A DNA stretch of 64,000 nucleotides from Trichoplusia ni. Its lineage: Eukaryota > Arthropoda > Insecta > Lepidoptera > Noctuidae. The notes under the pieces were generated by a model. That model was not told the origin of the DNA. It ran no database searches and saw only the letters and a list, made by a program, of their open reading frames with translations. The stretch covers positions 17,771,328-17,835,327 of the forward strand of contig NC_039480.1 in NCBI RefSeq assembly GCF_003590095.1, read 5' to 3'. Both the position numbers and the translations under genes were made by a program. Below are positions 1 to 13,600 of this stretch, piece after piece. Every line of letters begins with the position of its first letter. Position 1 is the first letter of the stretch.

Positions 1-641
1 ACGACTCATTACAGAGACGTACACCATTGACAAAGATCGATCAAAGAGGTCATCTGTGGACATGTGGTTATCTTTTCTCACTGCTGTCATTACCAGAATA
101 CCAAAGAAAGCATAGATTTCATCTTCATTCGTGTCACGAAATGTAGCACCTGTCATAGATCCCGACGTTTCAATGATATCTCAGCATTTGTCCATTTTAC
201 AATTTCCGAAATTATCTCATCAGTAAAAAATAGTTTGAAGCATAAAAGTGGGTCATATATATTGCGGCACATACGCGTCGGACCTCTTTGAGATCTGACA
301 ATGTTCAGTGCAGAGACTCGGCTACGCCTCGTGGACTTTGAAGTTGACCAACAATGTTTATTCTTACCTCTAATAGTCCTCTGTGGCAAGGTCAAGATTT
401 TGTTAGAAGCCAATGAAGAACCTGGTTGTTCAATAACATTTTGTTCGTCTAATATTTCACTACCGCTTGACGTTGGCTGCACTTCATGTACCTCATCTAT
501 AAACGCTTCTTCTGTATCGCTCTGGACGTCATCTTCACTTACGTGATCTGATATTTCACTGTCAGAATCCTCACCAACAAGCTCGTCATCGCTTTGCAGA
601 AGAGCAGAGAGGATATGCTCATCGTCTAAAGAACTACCCAT
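1..641 (-). pseudogene. piggyBac transposase, N-terminal third, frameshifted
   Basis: This is a DDE transposase N-terminus that starts at the ATG at 639-641 with MGSSLDDEHI. The acidic N-terminal region and the basic stretch with KHCWSTSKSTRRSR are typical of the T. ni piggyBac protein (594 residues). About 162 residues read openly down to around position 160. One base is then missing after the codons for LKRR, so the frame meets a stop at 153-155. In the next frame the protein continues cleanly with TGATFRDTNEDEIYAF to the window edge, about 213 residues in all. The catalytic Asp residues lie further left and are not visible. Apart from the deletion I see only one likely substitution (Lys in SNKILTL where I recall Arg), so the loss of function looks recent. 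A sequencing error is the alternative explanation. Confidence 0.93.
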
Positions 642-969
642 TTTATTATATATTAGTCACGATATCTATAACAAGAAAATATATATATAATAAGTTATCA
701 CGTAAGTAGAACATGAAATAACAATATAATTATCGTATGAGTTAAATCTTAAAAGTCACGTAAAAGATAATCATGCGTCATTTTGACTCACGCGGTCGTT
801 ATAGTTCAAAATCAGTGACACTTACCGCATTGACAAGCACGCCTCACGGGAGCTCCAAGCGGCGACTGAGATGTCCTAAACGCACAGCGACGGATTCGCG
901 CTATTTAGAAAGAGAGAGCAATATTTCAAGAATGCATGCGTCAATTTTACGCAGACTATCTTTCTAGGG
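1..969 (-). mobile_element. piggyBac (IFP2-type) element, 5' end, cut by window edge
   Basis: The right boundary reads, on the minus strand, as the classical piggyBac 5' terminus. The 13-bp outer repeat CCCTAGAAAGATA is at 957-969, a 3-bp spacer at 954-956, and the 19-bp internal repeat at 935-953. It is followed directly by the TTAA target at 970-973, the invariable piggyBac insertion site. The transposase lies inside on the minus strand, with its ATG at 641, so the element extends left beyond position 1. The terminal repeats match the Trichoplusia ni element as I recall it, so this is a young copy. Whether the 3' end exists cannot be seen. Confidence 0.96.
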
Positions 970-2954
970 TTAAAACCATCTTGAAATAAAACGAATTGTG
1001 GTTGCCTCTACATTTCTAACTATCCACCTTGCTTCTATTTGATTGGTGATAAAGTATTCGGATTAAAATAAATGATAAGTAAATAGATTCTAATTAAACA
1101 GAATGATTAAACATAAGTAAAATAAATGGGTATTGATCCAATAGCGTTATCTTATAGTTTCCAATCCTGAGTCACAGGCGAGCGATAGCCGCGCCTGCGC
1201 ATCTGTTCAAACGGTGGGCAAGGCCGCGCGAGGCCGCCTTTTAATTACTGCCCTACTAACCAGTACCCTAATGTCTCTTGTATTAGAATGCTACATTAAC
1301 AAATAAATTTTGTACTTTTCCTTTTTCCTGACAGATAAAGAAATAAGACAAGCAGTGGCCCAATACAACAATATCGCGGTCTGAATTCGGTAAGACAGGA
1401 TGCCATCGAAAACGGGCTAGGAAGAAAACATGCTCATCAGCAATCTACCCTAATCGAAACTGAACAAAAACGCAACGCTTGATATTTCTTTTACTTATAT
1501 AGTCAAATTCAGATAACATTGCTTTCTCCATAACAGTCCCTAACAAGAAGTGTAAACACGAGTGAAGTAAGACTTATCAACACTCTAATTACACTTGCCC
1601 GCTTTGTGAATCGAACTGAACATCCAGATCCGTAGCACTTGCTATCATTATACCTAATGAGGCGGTCATTACGGCATAAGGTATAGCCTCATAATTATAC
1701 TTATTGCAGTCTGTGTGTCAGAATGCAGAGTAATTATAAATATTAAAGATTCAGTGGGATCCTTTAATGGAATAATGAATGGCGTATTGAGATGTTAAAG
1801 TTATAATTGGTTAGCCTAATCACCATTTAAAGTGGGTATAATGTATTAAGATAATTGCTTCGAAACATATGTGTAGATTCTTTAGCCAAAAATTAATTCA
1901 AGAGAAATACCAACTCTCTTTATTAGCGCGTAGTTAATTTCGTTTATGGCAACAGGAAAACACTAAGTAAACACGTATTTCATTGGAAGGTTTAAGTTTA
2001 CCATTAAACTAAATAATAGTTGAACTTAATCGTTATTTTCCTATTTAAATTTGTCATAAATTCTCGAGCAGCGATCGAGACTAGAAGCTATCGGCCGTCA
2101 ATGTTTTAAGACAATATAATTACTGTGTATTAGTTGTGTGACGACGGTAATCCTTATCTATCGCCCACATAACTCCGTCTATAACAGGAATATCGACCTT
2201 ATTAACTTTAAATTCTTTGAAATTATAGTTTAAGTTTGAGTGAGCGTGTGTGACTAAATATGTAAACAGTTCATGAGTCATTGCTAACAGACGTGTTATG
2301 GTGAAACGTTTTGGATCATGTACGTGACTTGAAGGCCCCTTATATGGTCATTCAAGTGTTTAGGTATAAAAGTATACCGAGCTTCGAATATGAGCTAAAT
2401 GTTGTATGTTGATGGTTATGATACGAAGTAAATATAAAATGTTATCCATTGACGTCGAACTATCGAAACTCTAAAATAAATTTATTTACATTATATGAGG
2501 CCCTTCTTAAGAAAAATCCCTGTATCAGATTCGTCTCTCGATTTCTTATCCTTTATTTAAATTCTGTCGCTAGTATTTCATGTTCTACGTATTTTTAATT
2601 GACGTTTATCGGCAATAACTTTAGTAGGACTAAGACATCATTATAAATCATGACTTCCATATAGGAGTGATGTCTAATCACTTCAAACGCGAACTAAATC
2701 AATGCTCATGTCAACTATTACATACATTACGAATTCAGTAAGTTTAATAAATAATAAATCACAAGTGTAGTATCGATTTAGAAATCCGACAGTGTGGGCG
2801 AATTGATGCATCTATTGTATGTAGCTTAGATAAAGTTACAAATAAACCTAGATTATAATCAAAATTAGATAAAGCGTTTAGTTTGATATGAAATTAAGAT
2901 AAACAGTCAAACGGTACTTGGAAGCTTTGTAGTGGATTAACTCGATTTGATTGA

Positions 2955-2989
2955 ATGATGTCCAAAAATGTTATATTTTTGGGCATCAT
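2955..2989. repeat. Short inverted repeat (15-bp stem, 5-base loop)
   Basis: The arms at 2955-2969 and 2975-2989 are complementary except at one position (a G-T pair), around the loop GTTAT. It is small enough to be coincidental in AT-rich DNA. Confidence 0.5.
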
Positions 2990-5900
2990 CAATTTGGTTA
3001 GGCAAATATGGCGAGGGTTATCGTCCTAAGTGTCTCATAAAATCTGAATGTTGATTCCGTTCGTTTCTGAAATAGCTAAGTCCATACATATTGTGCGTAG
3101 AGTCAAAATTTAGTTCGGAAAGATAATTATATTTTCGCGAACTTTCTTAAAAGCAAAGGCTAAACATCGGAAACAATTTCGTTTTACTAAAATTTTCTAA
3201 ACATAGCTGTTTGTAAAACAATCAGATTACCTTTAAATATTTTATCTTTCATCATATCTCCTTCGCACTTCTCATGTTCGAGATGATGTTTATCAATTTT
3301 AACGAATACATTAGCATTTATTTTTCACCGTGTTCATGTACCACATACCATGTAGTCATGAGTTAGCAAAACGTGATGTCACATTAGTGTTAAAATTTTT
3401 ATGTTTATTTGTCAGATCTAGGAAACAAATTAGGTAAATTGTTTACCATCAGCTTATATCGCCAAACATTGTTATCAGTGACTAGGCCTTTTTTACGGCA
3501 CGCATGAAGTTATCAACGGAAGGGCATTACTCACAGTAGTCCGTTTAAAAAAATGTATTTTTTACAATTACAATTAGCGTAGATAATGATTTTATTATCA
3601 TTGCAGCGGAGGGGGTCGTTCAACTGCGGGCACAGGATAGGCTCGTTTCGTATCGTGGCATCCGTTGCGATATAACTGCATTTATTCTTATGCACTTTTG
3701 TATGGAGACCCTTGAAGTAAGTTTAATTCGAAGCACACAGAACACTGAATCTTTACCAATCCTATAAAGGCTTATTTAGCTGATGAGCTTTTACACATTG
3801 ATTTTAAATTGAACGCCAAAAATTACAGCTCTATATCGACCAGTTTCAACTCCATACTCACGACCAAATTACGAAATACCTGTGTATCAGAATGTAGCTT
3901 ACAAAAATAAATACGACGTCAATCATTTGGGCGATCGTCCGGTGCGGTTTCAAGGTCTGTTTGCTTGCCCTGGAAGGGACCTGATGTAATGCAATGTGCG
4001 CACGACATATGGCTGATAATAATAGCATTCTATTTGTGTATTGCCAGAGTCGTGATAGCCTGGAGGTTTTGGGTACGGCGTGTAGAGCAAGGTATAAAAC
4101 CAATAGACCAAAATTTTAATGACATTAAAGAAAGAGTGGAGAATGAAAACTTCAGTTGGTATACCTACTCAGGAGCACGATGCCGACGACGTTTTATCGA
4201 GCAAAATGTCGCTACCATATTTGGGAAGTGAAATTCGTCAATCACGGAACACTAGAAAACAGTTGCTGGAAGCAATCATTTCACGACGGCATTGCCGATG
4301 AAGTCTTACCCATCTAGGTTATATGTTCCAAATTGTGAGAAACATAATAAGATAATTAAGTTCATTGTATCGTTTTAGACAACGATTCATACGCCTACAG
4401 TATATACAAATCTGTCGGTGGCGTCTTCTTATCGCCTTTTTAGGAGAACACATGGCTCCCGTATCCTTCATATGCCATATCCATAGTTTTAGGGTCACCC
4501 TACGATGAAACGATTAACGGTGATCAAAAATCTGCTATTGCTAGTTTTGCTATCTCTTACCTCTGTACCTAAGACCTTTGATCTCGAATAGGAAGATAAG
4601 ACCCATCTAGGAAATGCTTGGTTAGCGATAGTAGTAACTGCATTACGATTTATATCGATGTCATTAGTAAATGGTACAAGGGTAAGAAACTATATTTATC
4701 GATAGTCAGCAGACTGACAATTGTCTGTTCTAATTTTTAAGAGGCAAGCACATTTTTGTTACAGCCCAAAACATTCTAGGAAGAGATCTGGCAAAATCAG
4801 AGAAGGATATATTTTCAAAGAGGTCAACGTATTGTTGTCTACTCCAAGTCAAGGTTAAACACATGTCCTCAGGAAGACCATTATATATTGAACCATTACA
4901 GTAACAAGAAGTCGATGCCAATGCCACCGTGGGATATGGTGTGACGTCATCACAATTGCAATTACATCATCATCGAGACCTTACCCACTTTACGATAGGC
5001 ATATCGAACCTATGTTAAACAATTAGAAGACTGTGGTCATAAGAACAATAAAAACGTTTATTACTCGTATTTAGCTAGTGCCTATAGAAGATCAAGAGAA
5101 ACAGACTCTTTTGGTAGAGACACAAGACAATATTTTATAGTACAAAGTACCAAGTGGAGGATTGAAAGATCAATAAGGAAAACGATCTTACCGTCTCGTC
5201 TAAGAACTTAAGTTTACCGAACAAGAGAGAAAATGTCTAGCCAGTGCAGTGCACCGATACTTTGTTTAACCTTTTTCATTTCTACATAAGTAAAGAAAGC
5301 AATATGAAAGATTTATTAAATTCTCACACAGTAACAAATGCACAATATATATAACTGAATGTTCATCTGATGAAGGTTCCAATATGAAAATTTTGTCCAC
5401 AGTATGTAGGTACTCTTGTCAAGCAAAAATTAATTTACCGAGAGCCGGAATTATTAATACACTTTTTACAGGAGAGTTAATTTTTAAACGAGGTTAAGGA
5501 CTATTTAATTCTGTACAATAAGCATATTTGACACTACTTGAGTGTACAATCAATCTCGCACATCGGTACCTAGTGTCAACGATATCGGCATAGGCTTTAT
5601 TGCAAGTGAGTATAGTTTATATTCTAAAGGCTTTGTGGTAAGTGAGATGCAGCAGACCATAGTAAAAGATCTCACGATAAAGCTTTCAGTACAACACCTA
5701 TAAATTCATGTTCGCAAGCGTGTGCGCTTGTACTACACGTGCTAATGGCCGTGTTTGATGCAATACCATTTATAACAAATATAAAGTCATATATTTCCGG
5801 AGTCCAGTTTAAAAATGTTGCAACACTTAAGTTAATTAATTGCTTCATTAGTTAATACGTAGGTGCGGTTTTACGTACTATACGGGAATTGATGTCAACA

Positions 5901-6760
5901 CTGTAGATGGTAGTATAAGTCTATTCTTTTGCATCGGAGGTTTTTAAAGTCAAATCGAACTTTACCAGGTTAAAAAGCGGTCTAGATAAGCTTTATCAAC
6001 AGTATATTAATTTAAATTCGGCTCAGCGCTAGGCGATAATACCTAACGAATTCAAGACACGTTCGAAATACCTATCTTATGAAGCAGAGATCAATAAGAA
6101 TATTCTAAACCAAGATACCGAAATATAAAACTCCAGACAAAGCCTTCCAGAGGACTTGAGAGGACACGCACTCAATAATAAGAACATGTTTGTCGACCAT
6201 TGACTCCAGAGCCTATAATCTATCAGACGCGCGAGTTCGGGGCGAGTTCGGGGGGCAATGCACTTGCACCTGGCTGGGGGCGAGGGGGGCTCAGCCACCT
6301 GCCGCTTTGTTGTGAACAAGTAAATTCGGAGACATTTTAATATTAAACTGGATTTGTATATGGCCTCCTTAGGACGTCCTGACATTGGGTGGGTCGGGGA
6401 TTGTCGAGTAACGCATGAGATATTACGGTAAACAGATTAAAAGTTTGGTGACTTTGAATATTATAATAATATTTTCTTGACGTCACTTGTCGTTTAAAAG
6501 GAATGATTTGATATTTTTGGCAGAAGAAAGCCCACGAAATCGAAGTAAATAAATCTCATTTAATATAGCTACAGTGTCTCCATATGTTCGAGACGCAAAG
6601 AAAACATTGCAAGAACTAGAACACGAAACTTAATTCCAAGAATAATTAAAGCATAGTAAAAAGAGAAACAAATAATACTAATTAAAAACTCATCTTTAAT
6701 CAATAATGACCTGAACTAGACGTTCCAGCTATTGTAAACACAATAAAAACAAATATGTTT

Positions 6761-6823
6761 TACAATTAGACGGCAGTCGCGGCGTCGCGCGCCGATTTTC
6801 CGGTCTAACGCCGAACCGGTCCG
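6761..6823. repeat. CpG-rich direct repeat, copy 1
   Basis: It starts with TACAATTAG and carries GCGCGCCGATTTTCCGGTCT followed by CGCCGAACCGGTCCG. The same ordered blocks recur at 7649-7722. The composition is strikingly GC-rich inside very AT-rich surroundings. No known element was recognised. Confidence 0.6.
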
Positions 6824-7648
6824 ATCAGGGCACAGTCTGGTCACCCTTCTTTATACACGAGATATTTCTTATTGTGTACTTTTAATATGAAATCGGATTA
6901 CCTGTCCGGCAAACCTGTGGCGCGTGGCATGCAGAATAAATTATTACTTATTTTTATATTTGGACAGCTAGGTGATGGTGATGCAATGCTTCAGAAATAT
7001 TGATTCTGTCTAGTTGCAATTAATTGTCACCTATTAAATGACTTTATTCAGTGGTGTTGCATTGTACTTTGCTCGATCCGTGATTGAATCAATTATTAAA
7101 ATGATTGTTGAAACAAAGTAAAACGTAATGCAAGATATTTCCGGACGGGTTGCGCCGGAGACAACCACATCGTAAGTTTTTATTTAAATTTCTCTCAAGG
7201 AAAACCCAAGTTTGTGAAACATCTGACTGTGATTCAGCTCCACGAGAGACATCTAGATCAATAACACAGCAATAGAAGTATAGTTTACATAGGACATATC
7301 GAATGAAAGTGTTTTTATAAAGTTCGCTGGCGCCAGCATTCCCAGCATAGATTGTTTTCTGAGAATAGACACAGTCAATCTAGTTCTCTGTCCTCTATTT
7401 AAAATATACTTTGCATTTGTTCCTTCCATTTTTTTAATTTTAAAGCATATAGATAACAGTTTTGTCCAAAGTTCGAACATTTCATTGTCAATTAACTTCA
7501 ATTAAAAATTTGTGTTAAATACTCTTGTTAGTTATATTAATATCAGTTCCGCGATTGCCCTTCAGCTCATTATCTCTTATTTACAGCTATATCCTCGTGC
7601 AGCTGATCAGCTACCTCTAATAAATACAAGACAATCGTAAACGTCTAA

Positions 7649-7722
7649 TACAATTAGGTTGGTGTCGCGTCGGCGTCGTGTAGTCGCGCGCCAATTTTCC
7701 GGTCTGTCGCCGAACCGGTCCG
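7649..7722. repeat. CpG-rich direct repeat, copy 2
   Basis: This is the second copy of the motif at 6761-6823, in the same orientation and 888 bp away. It has a few extra bases between TACAATTAG and the GCGCGCC core. The shared core is GCGCGCC-ATTTTCCGGTCT and CGCCGAACCGGTCCG. Confidence 0.6.
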
Positions 7723-9306
7723 GTAGGGAGGGCCCTTAGCGATTTTCTTTAAGTGCAATATGTTCATGAGTCTGTTTAATTATTTGATTATGCTATTAAA
7801 GCTCACAACGGGCTCAAGGTGACTAAGCATGGAGTAGCGGAATTCACCGGTTAATATAGTTAAGTAAGGATGCTCCATCCTCTGAATGATTAGCTGTATT
7901 TACGCAATTAAATTTTCAATAAGCAGATGGAAAAGGAAAAGTTCTAAGCTTTACAGCACTAGATATATCTTGACTTGCAATGAGAAAAGCAATTGAAATT
8001 CAGACAACGTCTGACAATAGATATTTAAATGTTTAGAGCTAGGTAATGTTGAAAGTTTACCGTTTACTCACAAGCCATCGATTACAGCCAATACTTAATG
8101 GAACATTTAAGCAAGGAATGCTGACGGCATTTGACGACACAATGTTTATGATCAACCGATTGGCTAAAGTAAATTTTGCGTTAAGGCAGGATTGGAAAAC
8201 GTGTATATTTTCAGAGATTTTGCTATGTAGTATATTTAATGGCAGTACTTCCTACTATATCCTTCAATCAAATTAAATCTGAGGCCTATTATAAGCCAAT
8301 GCTGAGTAATTTAAAACTGTTTTGAGGATTTTGACCCCATCGACCTTCGGGTGATCCGATTTAGGTTTCCCTACAGATTTAAAGATTACACTTTTCCAGT
8401 AATCCTGTTATCTTGTAACTAAGCCAAATAGGCTAGGTTAGGCACGACTGAGAGCCAGACAGTATTACGTAAGAGTTGTGGTAGAGGTCATATGTTTTTA
8501 GCTATCGTTTACGTACCAATCAAATGCTCAGTAACTGCACTTACGAAACGTTGGAAACTAATTAAGTTGTTTGCTAACAAAATCAATTAATATTCTGGTT
8601 GAGTAGAACTCATTAGAATCGATAAAAGGATATAAACCTTTTGAACATACAGAACAGTTGTAATTGATGTCATCTGAGGTACGTCACTTGAGTTAGCATA
8701 TTTCTACGCGTTCATCAAGTCAATTAAGAAAAAACCATTTTTCATTGCCATTATTCCAATATTTTTATGCATTGGTTCCCATATAAGACCCTATTACCTA
8801 AGCACATTTTAAGGCTACCTGTATTCGTCTTGCAACTAAGCTCTCGGCAAAAAATAAACATGAACCGTCGAAACATCATTAGGACAAAAGTGAAACTTTT
8901 CCCGTTAAAACAATTCAGAGACCACAATATACGTCACTGTATAAAATAACCGTTAATTCGGTGAACAGCCCGAGGGTTGGCACACAGCCTGCGTCAGACA
9001 TGATAATGCTCGTACGATCGCCATCTGTTTGACTCATTGTAGAACAGGAGGTTTCAAGAGAAAAACCTGCCAACGATCTGTTAGTCATCAATGGTCCCAT
9101 CGAGATGAAATTATACGAATTAATTTATCTAACATTAAAATGACTAATACATTAACGCTGGTTTGCGAAACCTGTTGATTTAAATCCAGTACCATGCTAC
9201 TTTAGTATCAAGTCAAATGTCAATACAAAACAAAGTAAAATTAAGATTTTCAAGTAATAAAAAGAATGAAGTGCAATCGCGTGTCTTTGTCAATCAGACT
9301 AAATAG

Positions 9307-10633
9307 CAGTGGCGAAGGCTCCATACAACTCGATTCCTACCGGCTTCCCTTTCGAAATATAGAAAATACTAGTGTCTATTATTTTTCATTATCATTGAAA
9401 CAAATTAATAATTTACGAAGTTATAGTACTGATATAACAATAAAATTGCTTTTAAAAATAACTATAAAAAAAAATCGCCTACCATTATACACCGCGCAAT
9501 AAATCCCGCTCACGCACATTTGGTCGTCGTTAGTAAGGACTAAGGTAACTCGTAAGGCGAAACAGGAATCCAGTACAAAGTTTCTATTGCACCGATCGTG
9601 ACCTTGACGTCACAAAGCGTGCCAATCTTAGGAGCTAGGGAAGCCGCAATTTTTCGAGTTATAGGGACGGAGAGATACGCCAGAACGAGATAGAATGATA
9701 CCGAACTTCGTTGTCCGCCGGAACGGGATAGAATGATAGTTTCTTTTCACTTTTGGTTCGCGGTCATTTATCTGTCAAACTTTATATTTTTTTCACCAGA
9801 CCATTTGCATTTCATTCGATATTAGTATAATAATTTAGAATTGGTCATGTACTATTGTTGAAATTTATTTATTTGAGTAAATTAGTGTAAACTAGAGTGA
9901 ATTAGTGATAGTTTTGTGTCGTGTTATTGCAGTGTGGTGCAGTTTAGTTATATTGTTTGGTAGTCGTCTATTTCACGCAGGTATTTAGGTAAGTTGTTTT
10001 AGTTTGTAGTTTTAATAGAAGCAGTTGTTATTTAAGTAGTAATATGTTATAATAGAGTAACTTCGATAGCATGGCGGCATTAGTGAACGTAGAATGCTGC
10101 CTGACAGATTATTTGTTGACTGAGGAAACATCCTTTTCAAAGTTGAGTTTTGAAAATAAAAAGCACGTAATTCATTTAGGCCGTGCTCGCCCTGACATGA
10201 TTATTTTATTATAAACGACGCGATGGGTTTTTCAAACATTTTAATAGTTCTTTTTACAACAAGTATCCTTGGCTCACGGGAAATTGTAAATTAAATAAAA
10301 TGTTTTGTTTTCCTTGCTTGTTATGCTCAGATTCTAACAGCTTATGGAGCCACACGGGATTTAATGATATTAATAATCTTACAAATTCATCTAAAAACAT
10401 GTTCAGACCGAAAAACATATCCGTAGTTGTTTATCATTGCATGATTTCGGAAATCATAGGATAAAAACATTTCTTGCTAATACGCATGTAGTTCATAATA
10501 AGAATGCTAAAGAAAATTCATCGTACAAGATATAAGATACAAGCCATAATAACTAGAATTCACGCATCACAAGCAAGGTAAGGTTTTTTTTTGGTCCGGC
10601 TTCCCTTCTAAGAAAATTCACCCTTCGCCACTG
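9307..10633 (+). mobile_element. Complete non-autonomous hAT-family transposon
   Basis: The ends are inverted repeats: CAGTGGCGAAGG at 9307-9318 and its complement at 10622-10633. The element is flanked by a perfect 8-bp target duplication, CTAAATAG, at 9299-9306 and 10634-10641; 8 bp is the hallmark of hAT elements. Subterminal CCGGCTTCCCTT occurs near both ends (about 9340 and 10597). A duplicated AACGRGATAGAATGATA block lies at about 9685 and 9723. Inside, a broken N-terminal part of a ZMYM1-like hAT transposase occupies 10071-10535. At 1,327 bp it is far too short for a full transposase, so it is an internally deleted, immobile-on-its-own copy. Confidence 0.9.
10071..10535 (+). pseudogene. 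Degraded hAT transposase N-terminus (TTF/ZMYM1-like)
   Basis: Three reading frames in succession give the N-terminal region typical of ZMYM1-like hAT transposases. Frame one starts at the ATG at 10071 and includes FSKLSFENKKHVIHLGRARP, ending at a stop at 10212-10214. Frame two, from about 10204, gives FYNKYPWLTGNCKLNKMFC, FPCLLCSD and LWSHTGFNDINNL, which carry the Cys pairs of the TTF-type zinc finger. Frame three, from about 10428, gives LSLHDFGNHRIKTFLANTHV and VHNKNAKENSS, ending at 10535. The RNase-H-like catalytic region and the C-terminal dimerisation domain are absent. Two frameshifts plus this truncation make it a dead relic inside the hAT element. Confidence 0.8.
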
Positions 10634-10641
10634 CTAAATAG

Positions 10642-13600
10642 CGAAGTGTTTACTTTGTTTACACTAGGTGTTAATAAACAAGGTTTTGCAGCAGTTTACG
10701 ACAAGCCATCCGTCTAGACGACTTCCGAGGCTGGGCGTGCCGGAAGCCGGAACATTAGCCTAATGAAACACGCCATCAAGGAAAATAGCTTGGAAATTTT
10801 ACGAAACTGCATTTGACGCCTTTCAGTTTTAAATAATAAAAAAATACGTTAAGTAGTCACAATCAGCCATAAACTGAGGGTCAACATTGACAACATTAAC
10901 ATTCAAATCAGATTTTAGAGATTTAAGGTAATATTTTTTAATTTCTGGAATTCTGTAAAATTCTCGTAGTTTTCTTAGCTATTCATTACCATTAAATAAA
11001 TAAAATATAATAAATTACTAATTCGCCAGGCACCTTATTAAATCGGTGGCGAATTAATTATTGTACCATCTGCAAATCAATTAGTTGTAATTAGCAGAAC
11101 CTTTACGTGGCCCCGGTTTCCATAAGTTTAAAGGTTTCGTATTCTTGGCAAATATGAAATGATTCACTTAACAATTATCCACGTATCATTGGGGTCAGCC
11201 TCCATCTTGAGTCACCGCGGAGAAGCCTTTCCCCGGTGACTTAACATGCGAAATATTTCAGTTACGTATGTGTCAAGAATGTGGAAGAGACACAAACATT
11301 TTAGTTTATTTTGAGTTCCTTTGTATGAAATAGAAAATGTGACTTGCTGTAAGGCGCTTGTTGACTATCCTTATAAGAAAATAGAAAACATTTAATTACC
11401 TAAAAGCTAACGATATTAGATATTATGAATTTTAATCACAATCAGAAAATGCTTAAAAGGCTTAGTCTTAAAACTAAAAGGTTTTTTATTAGACACAATT
11501 TTATTATCAATCCATAAATTCTAAATCGAGAATTAGCAAATTCTTATTAGTGAAGAATCTTTAAAAATGTCACAAAAAGAGGTCGCCACGACAGATTTGA
11601 TTAACGTGCGACCCTTCAAACCACAAAACCTTGTTCTATCCTACATAACTGTTAAGTATATTTGGCGAACAGCGAATAGGTATAACGCGAGGTATAACTT
11701 CGGCACTTAAATATGAATTCTCAATCGTCCAATGCTAAGTACACAGTACATAAAACATGCGTATTATTTTCGTTGGAGACGGTCATGCTCATTTGAATTC
11801 GTAAAATGTTTCGTCGAATTTCAGTAAACTTAAGTATGCGATGAGTCATTACGTGAAGCATTCTTCATTTCCTTTGTAACTAAGTTTCGAGAGAGCGGGT
11901 TTTTTGAAGTAAGGAACTTATTTCGCGAAAATATGTTTTTTATTGTACGAAAATTTATGAGTTTTTGTTAATTGATTAAAGGTCGGTTAGGAGTGAACAG
12001 CGCGTGTTTTTTTTATATATTTTTAATACATAAACAAAGTGTCCATAATATGTGACTAATTTGTAAGAGTCGTGGCCGTCGTTATAAACCGATCTCATTT
12101 TGTCTTCCGATTTAGAGCCAATATTACACTTTGAACTCATGTTAAATAATTTTTAATCTGATAATTAAGTTATAATAATTATATCAGATTAATTTATTTG
12201 AAAGTGAAATAGAAGTGATTTGAAAAAACACCTCAAAATTACCTCGTTAATCATAGCCAGCCCCTACAGGTAAAATATAACTTAAACATCTATAATTAAA
12301 AACAAGCACGTCATCGTTTCTTGTAAATATTATCACCAAACTAGGCAAGGCATTACTCACTGACCTGAATACATTAATTCTATATAAAAAACAATTACGC
12401 AAACTACTTCAATGAGGTTGTACGCGCGTAAGCGCATTTTAATGGTTAACGCTTACATTTTATCGCTTTGGCATATCATCGGTGAATTACATGTAAATTG
12501 CGAGTTCAAGAAGGGTGTGAAGAAGCCTTAATTTCATTCTTGCATCGTTAAATTAAAAAAAAATATAGACTTATAACAGAACAAAGTTAGAACTGTTGAA
12601 TATGAACTCTTAGTCAAAAAACGTGTGAAACCCAACAGCTACATATAATAGTGTCAATTAGCCCGACTGCTCAAATTGTTACCACGTGGTCCAAGTTGTA
12701 AACTCAGCATTGTTTTGACGTCGGGCGGGGCAGCGCGACGCCCGCGGTGCGCCGAGCGTTGACCGACCAGCATTGTTTGAACGGTAACGACCGCCGAAAC
12801 CTCTAGGGCTGCCAACAGTAATAACATCGTTAAACGTGTTACTGTTGCGGGATGATGGCGCCCTTTGAGAATTAGTTTAATTTATAGTATTGCCACGTTA
12901 ATATTGTTTTGTTAAGCGACCCAAAAAGTCCCTCGTCTATACCGCGACTTGCTGATTCGTAGCTTTTTTAAGTATTCATATATTTTTTTGTTTGATACTT
13001 ACAGAAAAAAACAATGAACACTTACTATACAAAATGTGAATTTACTAGATCTTAACAGTACAAAATAGTCACTTCGCTAAAAAAACTTAAATTTCATACG
13101 TGTGTATCAACCCTATAATATTGCAACGAAAATCTGAAACATCGTTCATTGACTTAAAAAAATATTGAATAATCAATTTATGAACACTTTACATTGAAAA
13201 AATCTTATTTCGAAAAATTAACACTTCTTTGTCTTCTAAATCCGGTGTGGCAGGGTAAGGCGCTAATTGACCGGACCTTGTGTGAGGACAATGGATACTT
13301 AATGAGTAATCTAATTTAAGCTGCGTCAGGAACTCAGGACTCCGGTTTGACTGTGGTTTATTTGCATGTCGAACAAGAGAAATAACAGCGCTCGGTGATA
13401 CTTTGATTAACTGCGAAACATCTAATCGTTGCAATTTGTGTAGTTTATTTACCAGCTTGCGTCGAAATGGTTATTTCGGTGGAGTTTATAATTGTTTCAA
13501 ACCGGATATATAAGGATAACAATCGTTAAAAATTATGGAAATCAGTAGAAATCTTCACTCATATCAAAATTGCATTACAAAATTTAATCTTATTTATTTG

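Larger units (their letters stand above)
974..9298. other. Non-coding, AT-rich; probable zipper intron or intergenic
   Basis: No coding exon is recognised on either strand; open frames are short and have no family resemblance. It contains a small hairpin at 2955-2989, a GC-rich patch around 1170-1240, another at 6225-6300 with a short direct repeat, and two CpG-rich related motifs at 6761-6823 and 7649-7722, listed separately. The region lies downstream of the zipper first coding exon on the zipper strand, so it may be part of a giant intron. Confidence 0.6.

Noticed and set aside
773..967. Small plus-strand frame ending at the piggyBac terminus
   Set aside because: It overlaps the transposon's own terminal and subterminal sequence and has no independent support.
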